Below are positions 35,393-46,655 of a stretch of 64,000 nt of DNA, one piece after another (position 1 is the stretch's first letter; every line of letters starts with the position of its first letter). This DNA comes from Alnus glutinosa (taxonomy: Eukaryota > Streptophyta > Magnoliopsida > Fagales > Betulaceae). Under the pieces are notes generated by a model. That model worked only from the letters and a program-made list of their open reading frames with translations. It was not told the DNA's origin and searched no databases. Location of the stretch: positions 24,960,149 to 25,024,148 of the forward strand of contig NC_084890.1 of the NCBI RefSeq assembly GCF_958979055.1, written 5' to 3'. A program made the translations under genes and the position numbers.

Positions 35393-35866
35393 ATGGCAGA
35401 ATCCATCGACTTAATTTCCGTTGATATGGAGAAGATCTAGCTATCTCGGTGGAAAGGAACATCTTATATGAACCGGCCGTGGTTCGGTCTCAATTATAGT
35501 CTATGGCGATCAAGACAAGCCAGCACTACTTAATTATCCTGATTTAGCTTTAAATCATGTGTTCAAGGATTATTTTTCTGTCCTGTAGCAGCTTCTTTGT
35601 TGCTCCACAACTTCTGCATTTACCATATCAGTCCCCTTGGGCATGAGTTAGGAGCTGCTGCAATTTGTCTCGAAGATTCTGTACCTTTTGTTGATGATTT
35701 AGCAGATCAGATCATTGAGGTTCTCAACTTTTTTGGGCTCGGTGCAGTGATGTGCATGGGGGTAACAGCAGGTGCCTACATCCTTACCCTATTTGCAATG
35801 AAATATAGGGAACGTGTTCTTGGTATGATCTGATCCCTTATCAGGTCTGGTTTGTGATGACATGAT
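35393..35866 (+). pseudogene. NDRG/NDL-like (N-myc downregulated-like) pseudogene fragment
   Basis: A start MAES-DLISVDMEKI is followed by broken frames and then a clean stretch: [23 protein letters not shown]...[47 protein letters not shown]. This is the N-terminal third of plant NDL proteins (alpha/beta-hydrolase fold, no hydrolase activity expected; known partners of the G-protein beta subunit in Arabidopsis). A stop in MEKI*, frameshifts near 35450-35580 and a TGA after VLGMI kill it, and the C-terminal two thirds are missing. The pieces are contiguous although plant NDL genes have introns, so a processed retrocopy is likely. No poly(A) tail is visible because the 3' part is gone. Confidence 0.8.
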
Positions 35867-36035
35867 TTATGTTCCTGGCTTTGTGGTTAGTAATTAGGCA
35901 TAAAAATGTAATTAATGTGGGGGAAAAGGTCGTGAATAAATTTTAGGGTTAAATATGTTTTTAATACCTGAGTTTTGAAAGCTTTATTTTTTGATACCTG
36001 AGTTTCAATTCGCATCACAGATCCCGTCCGAACGC
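35867..36035. other. DNA-element terminal fragment
   Basis: GGGTTAAATATG...ATACCTGAGTTTTGAAAGCTT at 35943-36010 matches, inverted, the right end of the fold-back element at 39766-40570 (about 40500-40570). Confidence 0.45.
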
Positions 36036-37565
36036 TCATCTGTCCACAGTTCCAGCCTTCCAGACGACGTGCCATACCGTCCAGACGCCCGACAGACCAA
36101 GCATCATTCGTCCGAACGACGTGGATTTCCGTCCGGACCCTCCACTGTATCGTGAAACTTCTGTTCCAGCTTGCATCCGTCCGAACGTCTCAGCAGCCCG
36201 TCTAGACGACGTCTAGTGATCGATCAGCTTCAGATTTTCTTTCCAAGTTCAAAGAAGGGTAGATTGATGCAACCGTCCGAACGACGTGGATTCCCGTCCG
36301 GACGCGCTCATACATAAGGCAAGAATCGCAATTCAAATACAATCGTCTGGACGTCAGTCAGCTTGGTCCGGACTCGCATTCAACAGATATGGAAATTGCG
36401 TATTCAACTTCAACCGTCCGGAAGCCTGCCTATCATGGTCCGGACGCGCGCTAAACAGATATGGAAATTGCGTGTTGAAGATCAACCGTCCGGACGCCCA
36501 TCCCCCTTGGTCTGGACGCGCGAAGCCTTATATGAAAATTACTTGCGGCGGACGTGCGACCGTCCGGATGACAGTACCTCACTGTCCGGACGCGGCTCTC
36601 AAACAGGAAAGATTTTTAGCGAAAATCTCAGAAATTCTGGTCGCATAGTTGTCCGTCCGGACGGCTCATGTCCACCGTTCGGACGGCGTCCGTACTTATC
36701 ACAGCAGTCGCTCATTTGAACCCTCAGCCTATAAATAGAGGCTCCTAGGCATTGAGAACTGCAAGAATTCGGTATTGAATTCCATCAGAGCTTAGAGAGT
36801 TATTTTGTGAGGTTATTGGAGCTTATTTGTTCTCTCTCAAGCCATTGCAAGTGTGTTGTTGCTGCGCTATAACCGAATTCTTGCAGTTCTCAAGCCTAGG
36901 AACCTCTATTTATAGGCTGCAGGTTCAAATGAGCGTTTGGCTTGATAAACCTAAGCACTGTCCGGACGGTAGACATAAGGCGTCTGGATGGACAACTATG
37001 CGAACGACTTTCCAAAATTTCGCTGAAATTCTTTCCTGATTTTAGCCGCATCTAGACAGTGTTGCCTTGTCATCCGTACGGTCGCACTTCAGCTACACGC
37101 AATTTTCATATTAAGGCTTTGCACATCTGGACCAAGGGAATGGTCGTTCGAACGGTTGACTTGATGCACGTAATTTCCATATATGTAGCTCGCGCGTCCG
37201 AACCATGAAGGCTGGCGTCCGGACGTCAGAATTTTGAATGCGCGACTTGCCTTATGGAGGAGTGCGCCCAGACGGGAATCCACATCGTTCGGACGGTTGC
37301 AGCGATCTTCCCATATCTGTGTTTTGGAAAGAAATCCCATAGCTGGTCGAACACTGAGTGTCGTTCGGACGTGCTGCTAAAACGTCCGGACTTATGCAAG
37401 CTGGAACAATTCGAAGCTTCTTGACACAGAGGAAGGTCTAGATGGAAAGTTCTCGTCGTCTGGACGAATGATGCTTTGGATAGTTGGGCGTCCGGACGGT
37501 ATATCACGTCGTCCGAACGGCATATCACGTCGTCCGAACGGCTGCAAGGGATCCGATTTCTCTGG
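36036..37565. repeat. Large imperfect inverted repeat of GTCCGGAC-rich LTR-like arms
   Basis: The left arm (about 36036-36784) and right arm (about 36867-37560) are reverse complements over nearly their full lengths with scattered mismatches and small gaps. The spacer is about 80 bp. Each arm has many CCGTCCGGACG-type palindromic words and, near the spacer, TATAAATAGAGG followed by CCTAGG and GAACTGCAAGAATTCGG, which looks like a TATA box and transcription start of an LTR. The two TATA boxes point at each other. Best reading: two diverged LTR fragments of one family in head-to-head orientation. No coding frame. Confidence 0.75.
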
Positions 37566-37639
37566 CTTGTAGACTGTGAAGAATCTTCTAGAAGAACTCT
37601 GAATAGCTGAATCCCTATTTAAATGCATCATTACAAAGA

Positions 37640-38049
37640 AGTGATTTTGTCCAACATAATGTAGCCAATTACAAACTAACACATAGGAAGCGCAAGAAAC
37701 TATCGTAGCCTCCATAAAAGATCCAGTATGATAGTACTTTTCTTTAAAGATACGGGACACTAGCGACTTGGGATTCAAAAGCAACCTTCAACCCTGCTTG
37801 GCAAGTAAGGCCTTATTAAAAACATGTAGATCCCTAAAACCCATCCCTCATTGACATTTGGATACTCCCAACCGCTCCCAACTCATCCAAGAGATTCGGT
37901 TATGATTCGCTTTGTGGCCCCACCAAAATTTATTCATCAAGGTATTGAGTGCCTTGCATAGGGTTTTAGGCAAGAGGAATACACTTACACTATAGGTAGG
38001 GATCGCCTGGACCACTGCTTTAATCAAGATCTCTTTCCCGGCTTGGGAC
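37640..38049 (-). mobile_element. L1-type LINE fragment fused to lipase copy D
   Basis: Minus-strand frames read LVPSREREILIKAVVQAIPTYSVSVFLLPKTLCKALNTLMNKFWWG..., a stop, then FRDLHVFNKALLAKQG and LLNPKSLVSRIFKEKYYHTGSFMEATI. This is the post-RT region of plant L1-type elements, collinear with the LINEs at 54300-54780 and 12349-12760. It begins exactly where lipase copy D breaks off. Confidence 0.8.
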
Positions 38050-39079
38050 AAGAATTTCGGGACTATATCTTACTTAACAACAATATGTTTTTACCCCAAT
38101 CTCACTAAGCTTCTCCTTGAATGCCATGTTCCCAGTCCTTGGCGCACCAAATGAAATGACACTAATGGGAAGGCCAAGGATTGAGGTTGCAGCTTCATAG
38201 GCATTGAGGAGAGCCAAAGCACCGCCAAGGCTATGCCCAGCTTTGGTGAAGCTTATTTCTTCACCCTTTCCTTTGTACAACTCCATAAGCTTGTTCACTT
38301 CTTGCATGACTTGCTCAGAAGCACTCAACTTCTTATACCTTGTGAGCTCACTTTTCGATCTGTAAATGCTAAGAAACCCATGTTCGACCTTTATGTTTCC
38401 ATTATGTTGATCATCATCTATACGCTCTAGCCTCATTTTAAGATCCGCGAACCACTCAGTTGGAGCAACTGTGCCGCGCCATGCCATGACAATGTCTCTT
38501 ATTCCGATCCTTGCCGATTCTTCGTCATTGCTAACCGCAACATAGCCCATCTAGTTTGAATCTTTGCTCCACATTTCACCCAGAAAGGACCTCTCAAACC
38601 AACGCCGGACATCTACATGCGACATGGCATATATGTACTTGGTCACCTTGTAACCATGTCTGGTCAGGCCTAATTCTTCGAAAAGCTTGTGCCGGTTGTA
38701 TCTGCTACTTCCACAATACTCCGAAAAGGGATCGAAGTCAAATGCATCGTAAGTTGCCTGAACAAATTCTCCGTATTTTACAAGCTCATGTCGAAGGCAA
38801 GGGTGGAGCGGGTTAAGAATCCTCCCAGTTGTGCAAACCATGAATTTCATTCCATTTTGTTGATATGTTTTCATTTGGAGACTTCGTCGGAGTCATATGA
38901 TCACCCCAGTCAATAAAATCGGAAGCTGAGTATGGCAAATGGAGGAGTTGTGCTAGTGATTTGGTGCAACGAGAGGCACTTTTCTTAATGGTCGCTTCTT
39001 CATGAACCCTGATTCGGGAAAGTGGTAATGCCATGCTTGATGCACAAGTTAGATCTTGAAAATGAATCTGTTGCTTCAT
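38047..39079 (-). pseudogene. DAD1-like phospholipase A1 pseudogene (copy D), 3' end lost
   Basis: It starts MKQQIHF like copy B and keeps [36 protein letters not shown] and SFGAPRTGN. It ends abruptly after the GVKT...QDIV region, where LINE sequence begins, so the Asp/His end of the triad and the last 160 residues are missing. Internal lesions are a 2-bp deletion near 38817 (frameshift in the NWE..LLNPLHP block), TAG at 38551-38553 replacing the Trp equivalent to Trp194, and a small frameshift near 38065. Closest to copy B in sequence and shared promoter, in opposite orientation about 33 kb away. Confidence 0.9.
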
Positions 39080-39193
39080 ATGACTCCGACGAAGGAAGGA
39101 TTTATTATTTATAAACTTTATGATGGAAATCTATCGCATTTGATTGTCAAGCGGTAGGTATATATGGAGCTTTGTCGTCAAGAAATGGATTGT
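39080..39193 (-). promoter_or_regulatory. Relic promoter of lipase copy D
   Basis: Inverted match to 2800-2912 upstream of copy B, including the TATATA motif near 39168. Confidence 0.4.
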
Positions 39194-39765
39194 TAGGCCA
39201 AGTCTTGTATAGGGTCATCGTTTTTAAAAGCCAGATGTTAGGATATTAGAGGAGGAATTAGACGTAAATGGCTGATGCTTCGTACTAGGTAGTTGGACTA
39301 GAATGTTTCAAGCCAAAGACAAGAACTGTCACATATATATACGTACGTACGTAGGGAAGCTGAGAGTTGGACTGGGTCTTCTCATGAGGTCGTATTCTCT
39401 AAAAGCCAATTGTTAGGATACAAGGGAAAAAAGTACAAGGGCTACTGTCTACTGATACAGTGATGCGCATGCAGTAGCTATTGTTTGTTTGTTTCAGTCA
39501 AATATAAGAATTTGGGAAATTTTTCTTCATCACATTATCCTACATCAATTCTACATCAAGACATATAAGGTGTAAGACCCATGCATATGGGTCTTATATA
39601 TGTGAGTCTCATATACATAGGTCTCATATCCAATGTGTCTTGGTGTAGAGTTGATATAGAATAATGTGATGTAAAAATAACACATCCCTTATTTTTTGTT
39701 ATTTGAGAGACGTACCTTTCGACGTGTTCAACAAAGGATGTTAATAACTTTGCCTTACTAAACCA
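39194..39765. other. Intergenic with short repeats
   Basis: No gene is seen. 39415-39512 matches 7480-7560. A CGTACGTACGTA run lies at 39341-39353. The small MITE at 39538-39671 is inside. Confidence 0.5.
39538..39671. mobile_element. Small MITE (about 134 bp)
   Basis: CATCACATTATCCTACATCA at the left pairs with TGATATAGAATAATGTGATG at the right, with further pairing inward (TCTACATCAAGACA / TGTCTTGGTGTAGA). Nothing coded. Confidence 0.7.
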
Positions 39766-40570
39766 CTTTGGTACTTCTGTTACATTTTTCGTCCAAATAT
39801 TAACGACCTGCCATGTGTCAACCGCTAAGGTTGACACGTGGCACTGTATAAAAAAAATTAAAAAATAAAATCTTTAAAAATTTATTAAAAATGATAAATT
39901 TTTTTTTTTTAAAAAAAAAAAAAAAATTGAAAAAAAGAAGAAGAAGAGGGGTAGTTGAGCCACCCTCCTTGGCCATAGGGTGGTTCGGCCACCCCATGGA
40001 AGAAGAAAAAAAAAATTATGGGTTTTGTGTTCTGCCACCCCCAGGCCCCAAGGACCACGACGGTGGTTCGGCCACCCCCAGACCAGCCGGCCTAGGGCGG
40101 TCCGAACCACCCCCGTGGCCCATAGGGATGGTTCGGCCACCCCATATGCAAACCCTTTAAAAGAAATTTAGAGGGTTTGGCCATTTGGGGTGGCCGAATC
40201 ACCCCGTGGCCCTTGGGGGTGGTTCGGCCACCCCCAAGGGCTAAAACCCATCAAACAACTTCTTTTTTTCCTTTTCTGCCCGTGGGGGGTGGGGGGGGGG
40301 GGGGGGGCACTTCTTCTTCTTCTTCTTTTTCTTTTTTTTCAATTTTTTTTTTTAAAAAAAAAATTATGTTTTTTTAATTAATTTTTAAAGATTTTTATTT
40401 TTTATTTTTTTTATATAGTGCCACGTGTTAATATTTGGACGAAAAATGTAACAGAAGTACAAAAGTGGTTTTTATCCCTAAACTCATGTCTACTTATGAA
40501 GCAAATGAAAACTCAGGTACTAAATTTAAAAAAGCTTAAAACTCAGGTACCAATAGGGTATTTAACCCTT
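39766..40570. mobile_element. Fold-back DNA element with GGTGGTTCGGCCACCCC core
   Basis: The outer arms pair: CCACTTTGGTACTTCTGTTA...TTTTTCGTCCAAATATTAAC at left with its complement at about 40428-40475. A-rich/T-rich inner arms (39850-39930 and 40320-40410) pair as well. The core (39955-40300) is built from repeated GGTTCGGCCACCCC, itself a hairpin former, and ends in a run of about 16 G near 40300. The left outer end seems truncated. A related core patch occurs at 8070-8110. No convincing coding frame. Confidence 0.65.
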
Positions 40571-41506
40571 TATTTTTTTAGGAGTTTGGTATTGTTGTAT
40601 TAACTCGATAAATTGTGTAAAAAGAAAAATGATTTTCAATGAAAGGTTTGGTGGTTTGAAAGAACTCATTTGGTGGTGTGAAAGTTCTTTCCGACTTGAT
40701 TTTCCATTATTGATTATTGATCTTCATGCCATAGCTATTTTAAAAGGGATTAGGATCCTTAGATTCTCAAATTACATAATTTTGACCCTTTTTAAGCATC
40801 AGAACACTTAAAAAATGTCATTTATTAAAAAGATGCAAATAGCAAATTAGACTGTTAAATAGGAAAGGCTTAGTGGCGTGATCAAGTCTCAATGTAATTA
40901 CTTCCCCAATATTTAAGTAAAAGTAATTGATATATAAGAGCATGTGATATTATTGAAATAGAGAACCATAGTTTTGAGTCTACGGGATTACAAGTAACTC
41001 TCTATTTGTTGTTTTAAGGTGCGTTTGACATTGCGATTTCGTAAACAAAAAATACAATTTTAAACCAAATAGCAAAAAATGAATCTTTTGAAATTGTATT
41101 TTTTCAAAAAATTGCAATCAAATCACAAGCAATGAGATGTCACAATTTTAAAAGTTCAACTGCGATTTTGCTAAACACTTAATTACGATTCAAAATCGAA
41201 CATAAAATCACTTTTTATTAATCAATATTTTTAAGATTCGGCCACCACGACAGTATACATCGAAGCTTAACAGTGCAAAGCTAGAATTCCGTTGCGTTTA
41301 TTTCGTCTCCAAACTTAAGAGACCGTCAACCGCATCAGCAGGAATCTTCATGGTATATATACAACCTACCAAGGTCGTGATTCGCCTCTTGATCAAAGAT
41401 AGACATACAGATGATGAACCATCAGATTTTCTTTTCTTATTTTCTGGGCTAGATGAACCACAAGTTGATTGAACGACGAGATGGCCGTTAGCGATATATG
41501 ATACAC
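40571..41506. other. Intergenic, includes glucanase 3'-flank relic
   Basis: 40840-41020 aligns with 60620-60785, the region just downstream of the intact glucanase (shared CATAGTTTTGAGTCTACGGG, GATTACAAGTAACTCT). No glucanase coding sequence remains here; 41020-41215 is an AT-rich element related to 56440-56700. A 78-codon minus frame at 41298-41534 is not recognised. Confidence 0.55.
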
Positions 41507-41649
41507 TTACATCTCTTATACATTTTTTGTACATCTGAATTCAACCAAGTTTCAAATCTACCATTGAATTTGTGGGGCTTAATGTGGATCCCATAAATCT
41601 AAATTTAGATTTAAAAATGAGAAGTACAAAAGATGTATAAGAGATGTAA
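41507..41649. mobile_element. Small MITE (about 143 bp)
   Basis: TTACATCTCTTATACATTTT at left and AAGATGTATAAGAGATGTAA at right are inverted repeats; the interior is non-coding. Confidence 0.7.
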
Positions 41650-42061
41650 AAATATCATTTCTGTTAAAATAAATATTGTTATAGTCATTTTAGTCTCCCA
41701 TCCTTATCTTCCATGCAACCCTCATCCTCGTCATGCTAGGCGCTCTCCCAATCAGTTTGTGTAAATTAAATGTGAAAGTTAGTATATATTGCAGTGTTAG
41801 AATATTATTTATATTAGGCCTTTATTCAGTTTCTTTATAGGACTATTATTGATTCTCTTCTTTATAATTTGGTCAAGTTTTTTTCTTTTTATTTTTTATT
41901 TCAGCACTTTATCCCTCTATAAATATCACTCATTGGAATACAGTTTAATTATATATACTTCAATAGTCAAGATGTAACCCTAATGGTTTTTATCAGTTTT
42001 CTTCGCTCTTTGTCTATCTTTCATATTATATATTTCTGCAAGAAGAAAGCATATATGTATA

Positions 42062-43330
42062 CTGTTGTACCAAAAAGGGTGTAAACCCAAGTGTAGGCTT
42101 TCGCAAGTAATAATTCTCGGTAAGAACGAGGTCGATCCACAGGGAATGGTAGATAATAAGTAAAATTCCTATTATTGTACAGAAAAGTAAATTGAATTGA
42201 TTTTTCTAATAAAAAGTTGGGCAATTGAGAGATGATAAACTAAAATTAGAGTAAGTAAATGAAAACAATAAGGGTTCAGGGATCCACCTAGCAATTTATT
42301 ACATATTCTTGAGACATAGATTTTTAACTCAACTTTTTTTTTTTTTTTTTTGACATGTCTACACAAGAGGGTGGAGGGGGGATTCAACTATTCCAATTGG
42401 AAAATAAAACAATTAAGCGCAAGGTAAATATAAAATAAATTAAACATGGGTTGATTGAGAATTTGATTTCAAAAACATGACACAATAAATTAAGCATTCA
42501 ATATATTTCCGAATCATATCAAATCAAACAAAGTAAGTATTTGATATAAACAAAAATCATAATGAATCAAAATAAACTTGTCTCACTAAATTACTCTCAA
42601 ATAATAATAATAAAAACATCCCCAACATTTAATCATTAATCTATGAAGAACAAATAACATAGTCTCAAGAACACATAATAAAAATACTAGGCTTCACCCC
42701 TAGCCTTAGCTAGAGATTTAGCCACTATGTTTATGAAAATATAAAAATAACAAATAACAAAACCAGTTGAGAGTATCCAGGACTGTCGAAAAATTCTTCA
42801 AGCTCGCCCCCCTCTCTCCTTCCCCCCGTACAAAAGCAAAGCATGATATATATAGAGTGCATGACCTAAGGCTTCGGTGCTCTCTTGTTAAGGAAAGAAT
42901 CGGTGGCCTCTTCTTAAGGAAATAATGTACGTGTCTCTTGGTGCTGCCCTTTCCAATTTTGTTCCTTCAAAAAAATGTGTTCACATTTCACGTTGCTGCA
43001 AGTATTTGGAAAGAATCTTGACTCGGCGCTGCTGCTATTGTTTTTTTGTTTTTTATTTGGAAATAATCGTCGCATGCACGCCTGAATAATTAAAACATCT
43101 TCTAACAAAATATCCTATGTAGCACCTCTTCCTTCCCATTTCAAGATATATCTTACGTGAGAAAAACATGGCTCCAATCTTGGAGAGAATCACGAATTTC
43201 GCTTCTCAATTCCTTGCGCCGCACTAGCTGCTTTATTTCCTTCTTAAGGCCTGCAAACTGCTCTTTAACTTAAACATAATATTCTCTCAAAATTTGCTCA
43301 TCTTATTTCTTTTGTAATTCCTACAAAAAA
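42062..43330 (-). mobile_element. Possible solo LTR (Ty3/gypsy)
   Basis: On the minus strand the block finishes with CCTGTGGATCGACCTCGTTCTTACC...CCTTTTTGG, close in wording to the 3' part of the LTRs at 45056 and 49794 (CTGTGGGATCGACCTCGCAC). A TATA-like motif lies near 42845-42860. No primer site, coding region or target duplication was found and the upstream boundary is a guess. Confidence 0.4.
42334..42394 (-). mobile_element. Truncated SINE-like fragment
   Basis: A T20 tract followed by GACATGTCTACACAAGAGGG and a G-rich body with a decayed B-box complement; same family as 24262-24346. Confidence 0.45.
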
Positions 43331-44101
43331 TATATATATATAATTCATTGCATTAATATCAATTTAAGCTCAAATTTAATAATTAAACAATGTTCCACAT
43401 TTAAATATAAAATGTAAAAATTAGAATACAACATAATATGATAATGCTTATTTTAATAGAGAAAATATGCACTTTTAAGCTATTATCATATGCTAATACC
43501 CTAGTCCCATACACATTAAATGGATAGATTATAAAAGCACTCATGATGCTAAGTCTCTCGTTGGTTCCTTACTAGATGTGGTCTAATTTGCACTTTTATT
43601 AGGACAATATTACAATTAGAAATGTTGGGGACCATCTTTTTATCCTCTAAAAGTTTATATGGCTTTTAAAATTACCATTTGATCAAAATCCAATAGTAAT
43701 ACATCTTATGGTGATTTTAAAGGTCACGTCAACTTTGGAGAATAAAAAGATAATACAAAGATGATCCTTATCATTAATCTATTAATTAATACAATATATC
43801 ATATAGGCCATCTTGGGCTTAAAAAGTTTATTCTACACAAATTGAAGATTATAATAAAATAGAATATCATAATTTCAGTTGGGCATACATGCATGCTTAA
43901 TTTACAGGTACAAACATAAAAGAAAACTACTTTTTAAAGACCACTCTTTGCCTATCTATGGGTGCATTTCTGCATGGATACATTAACACATGCAAAGGAG
44001 TTGAACTACAAAGGTGGCTTGCTTATTTCACACCAAATTAATTAAGGTGGCCTTAATTATTCCAAAATGCACGCACTAGCTAGCTAGACGTGCTATTCTG
44101 A
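43331..44101. other. Intergenic, 3' flank of glucanase pseudogene
   Basis: AT-rich. An inverted pair around 43630-43760 may be an old MITE. No gene. Confidence 0.45.
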
Positions 44102-45055
44102 TCAATTGAAATCATTTGAGTATTTAGGCATCTTTTTTGGAGAAAAGAGGCCCAAATGTTTCTCCAACTCCGGATCCTTTTTATTCTCATCAAACATAGC
44201 AAACACGTAAGTTTCTATAGGCCTGTTGGGCTTCTTTGGAGTCCCTCCCTTCACATGCTCTGCCAAGTTCGTGTTGTAAGTTCTTGCATTATCTGTACTT
44301 GCCCCCGTCTCTCCCTCCGACGGCCAACCAGTCTCCGAGACAACGATCTCCAAAGACCCCCCGCCGGCCTTTTCTAACGCCGAGTAGTAGGCATCCAAAA
44401 TGGCGTCGAAAAGATTCATGTACCCCAGCTGGCCGTCCTGCACGATAACCCCCGGAGAAGTGAAAAGAGCATACTCAAGACGAATGTTACGAGTGTCACC
44501 GATGTAACTAAAATACGGGTACGTACATGTTAACAAGCAACAGGGAGTTGTTGTTCACTAAGAAGCTGATGACAGGATCGAGAAGTTGCTGGTACCCGTC
44601 GTTACTGAAAGAGCCTTTGGACGGAGGGTAGGATTCTCCGAGAGCCGAGCCGAATATGGGAGTGCAAACTTTGATTTAGCTCCCAAGGCTGGCATTAGAA
44701 ATTGCAGTTTGGATGTTTTGCATGGCAGGGAAAAGGAATTGTGCGTATAGGCCTTGTGGCTTTATTTCATTGCCAACGACAATGTATTTGAAATTGACGT
44801 CGCCGTAGTTTTGTACATTGTTTTGGATCCAGTCGTCGGCATTGGCCTACGCTGAAGCTATGTGTTGAAGCTCTTCGTCAGGGACGCCCAGCATGAGCTC
44901 GATGTTGGTGCCTCTGAGGGCATCTTGAGCAACTTGGTTTTGGCCGTAGAGTCGCATTCTTCGAATGTTATATTGTTGATAGAGAGCTATAACTTCAGCC
45001 GGAGGTGGTAAGTTGTCGCCAAGCATTCCATAACAAACACCAAGCTCGACAGTTG

Positions 45056-46458
45056 TGATGAGTGCCAAAAAGTGTATATTTGGACCCCTTAATTTACATT
45101 AGTTAAACCTTTAGCTTTATTATTTTCTAATGCTTTGGTTAGTTTTAGTGTTTTTATATTTTGTAGGACAATAAGAGAGAAATGATACAATTCAAGCAAA
45201 ATACAAGGAAATTCGGATGCAGCAGACCACTACATTTAGACTGATCATAACAGGACCAAACGATATCCGTTTTGGGAGTTTCTTAGGTCTAAATTGAATT
45301 TCAAGATGTCAGCTTTCCAATGCAACAAGTTTCAGCCAATTTGGAGACCCTTACAAGTCGATCGATCGAACTTAAAAGTCGATCGATCGAAATGTCGATC
45401 GATCGAAATAAAATCGATCGATCGAATTTTCCCAGACAGAGCTGAGTGCGCCAGAACAGAAAGTCAAAAAGGAATCCCTAAAATCCGCTGCAGAAAACGC
45501 GGAATCCGTGTTTTGTGATTGTTTCCAGCTGTAGAAGAGCACTAAAGGAGGGTGGAAGAGTCATTCCTTGCCATGGGTTCCTTCTATAAAAGCCCTAGCC
45601 ATTCCCTTTGAAGAGCAAGTAGATATGGTAGATGTAGATGTAGATAGAAGAGTAGCATAATGTAGAGTAGGGTAGAATAGAGTAGAGATTCTGTAATTAG
45701 GTTTAATTTCGTGCTTTTTGTAGTTTAAATCAGTAGTTCATTTTCATATATTTTCTCTTTATAAGCTTCTTCTTTTACTTCCATGGGTGTTCATCATGTT
45801 CTTGTGGTGTTCTTAGTCATGGAGGGGTAGTAACCTCAACTAGGGTTGAGGATGAAACCTTTCCATTGATGACAATCACAATCTTGGTGCACCACTTGCT
45901 CATTTAATGATATATCTTGTTAGTTGTTCAAGTTCCATTCATTTAAAGCTTTATCTTTTGGAATGAATGTGATTATTGGTGGATAGAGGACATTTTATGT
46001 GTTTCAACCAAGCTAATACATTGTTTTATCGGTTCGAATGAAGATATCCATTGTGATTGAATGATACATTGGATGTTTGGATTTCAATTGGTACTCTTTG
46101 TGATTTGTCAAAGTGTTGGATTCATTTAATGGTTCTTTGGGATGAGGTTAAGAGACTTGAATAACACCCTAAGCTTAATGTTCTTTGGATGTTCAAGTGG
46201 AAACCAAGAGTGTGAGTTGTAGGATTTGGTTTGGTGGATTCTTTAGCCTTAGTTTCTTTTCATTTGCATATTTCTTTACATTTCTTGTCATTAGTTCTTT
46301 TGTTCTTAAGCATCAAACACTTGGAACTAGGTTAAAACAAGGTTAATTAAGCAAGACACTAATATTTGACCATTTCTCTGTGGGATCGACCTCGCACTTG
46401 CAAAACGCTATATTGCATAACGATTCGTGCACTTGCGAGTACAATTTAAGACACATCA
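45056..46458 (+). repeat. 5' LTR (1403 bp)
   Basis: It has a TATA box TATAAAAG at 45595-45602 and a cluster of four TCGATCGATCGA 12-mers at 45358, 45379, 45395 and 45414 upstream of the TATA box. Confidence 0.95.
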
Positions 46459-46464
46459 AGTTTT

Positions 46465-46482
46465 TGGCGCCGTTGCCGGGGA
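46465..46482 (+). other. Primer binding site, tRNA-Asp
   Basis: TGGCGCCGTTGCCGGGGA, six bases after the LTR, is the perfect complement of the 3' end of plant tRNA-Asp including CCA. Confidence 0.9.
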
Positions 46483-46655
46483 AATCGGTTCAAAAATTGG
46501 TTTTTGTTTGATTGATTTTGTTTTTCTACTAGTTAGATAGATTTTTGTTTCATTTTTTTTCTGTCATTTAGTTTCTGTTTTGCATTCTAAGTTTTTCTTT
46601 TGTTTTTCCCGGATCTGTTCTGCAGCTTCTGCAATTTTCTGGATACCCTGGAGAA

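Noticed and set aside
35597..35833. A functional NDL gene
   Set aside because: Stops and frameshifts precede it and the C-terminal two thirds are missing.
41298..41534. 78-codon minus frame with KKRKSDGSSS
   Set aside because: No family recognised, next to MITEs, no start context or neighbours that support a gene.
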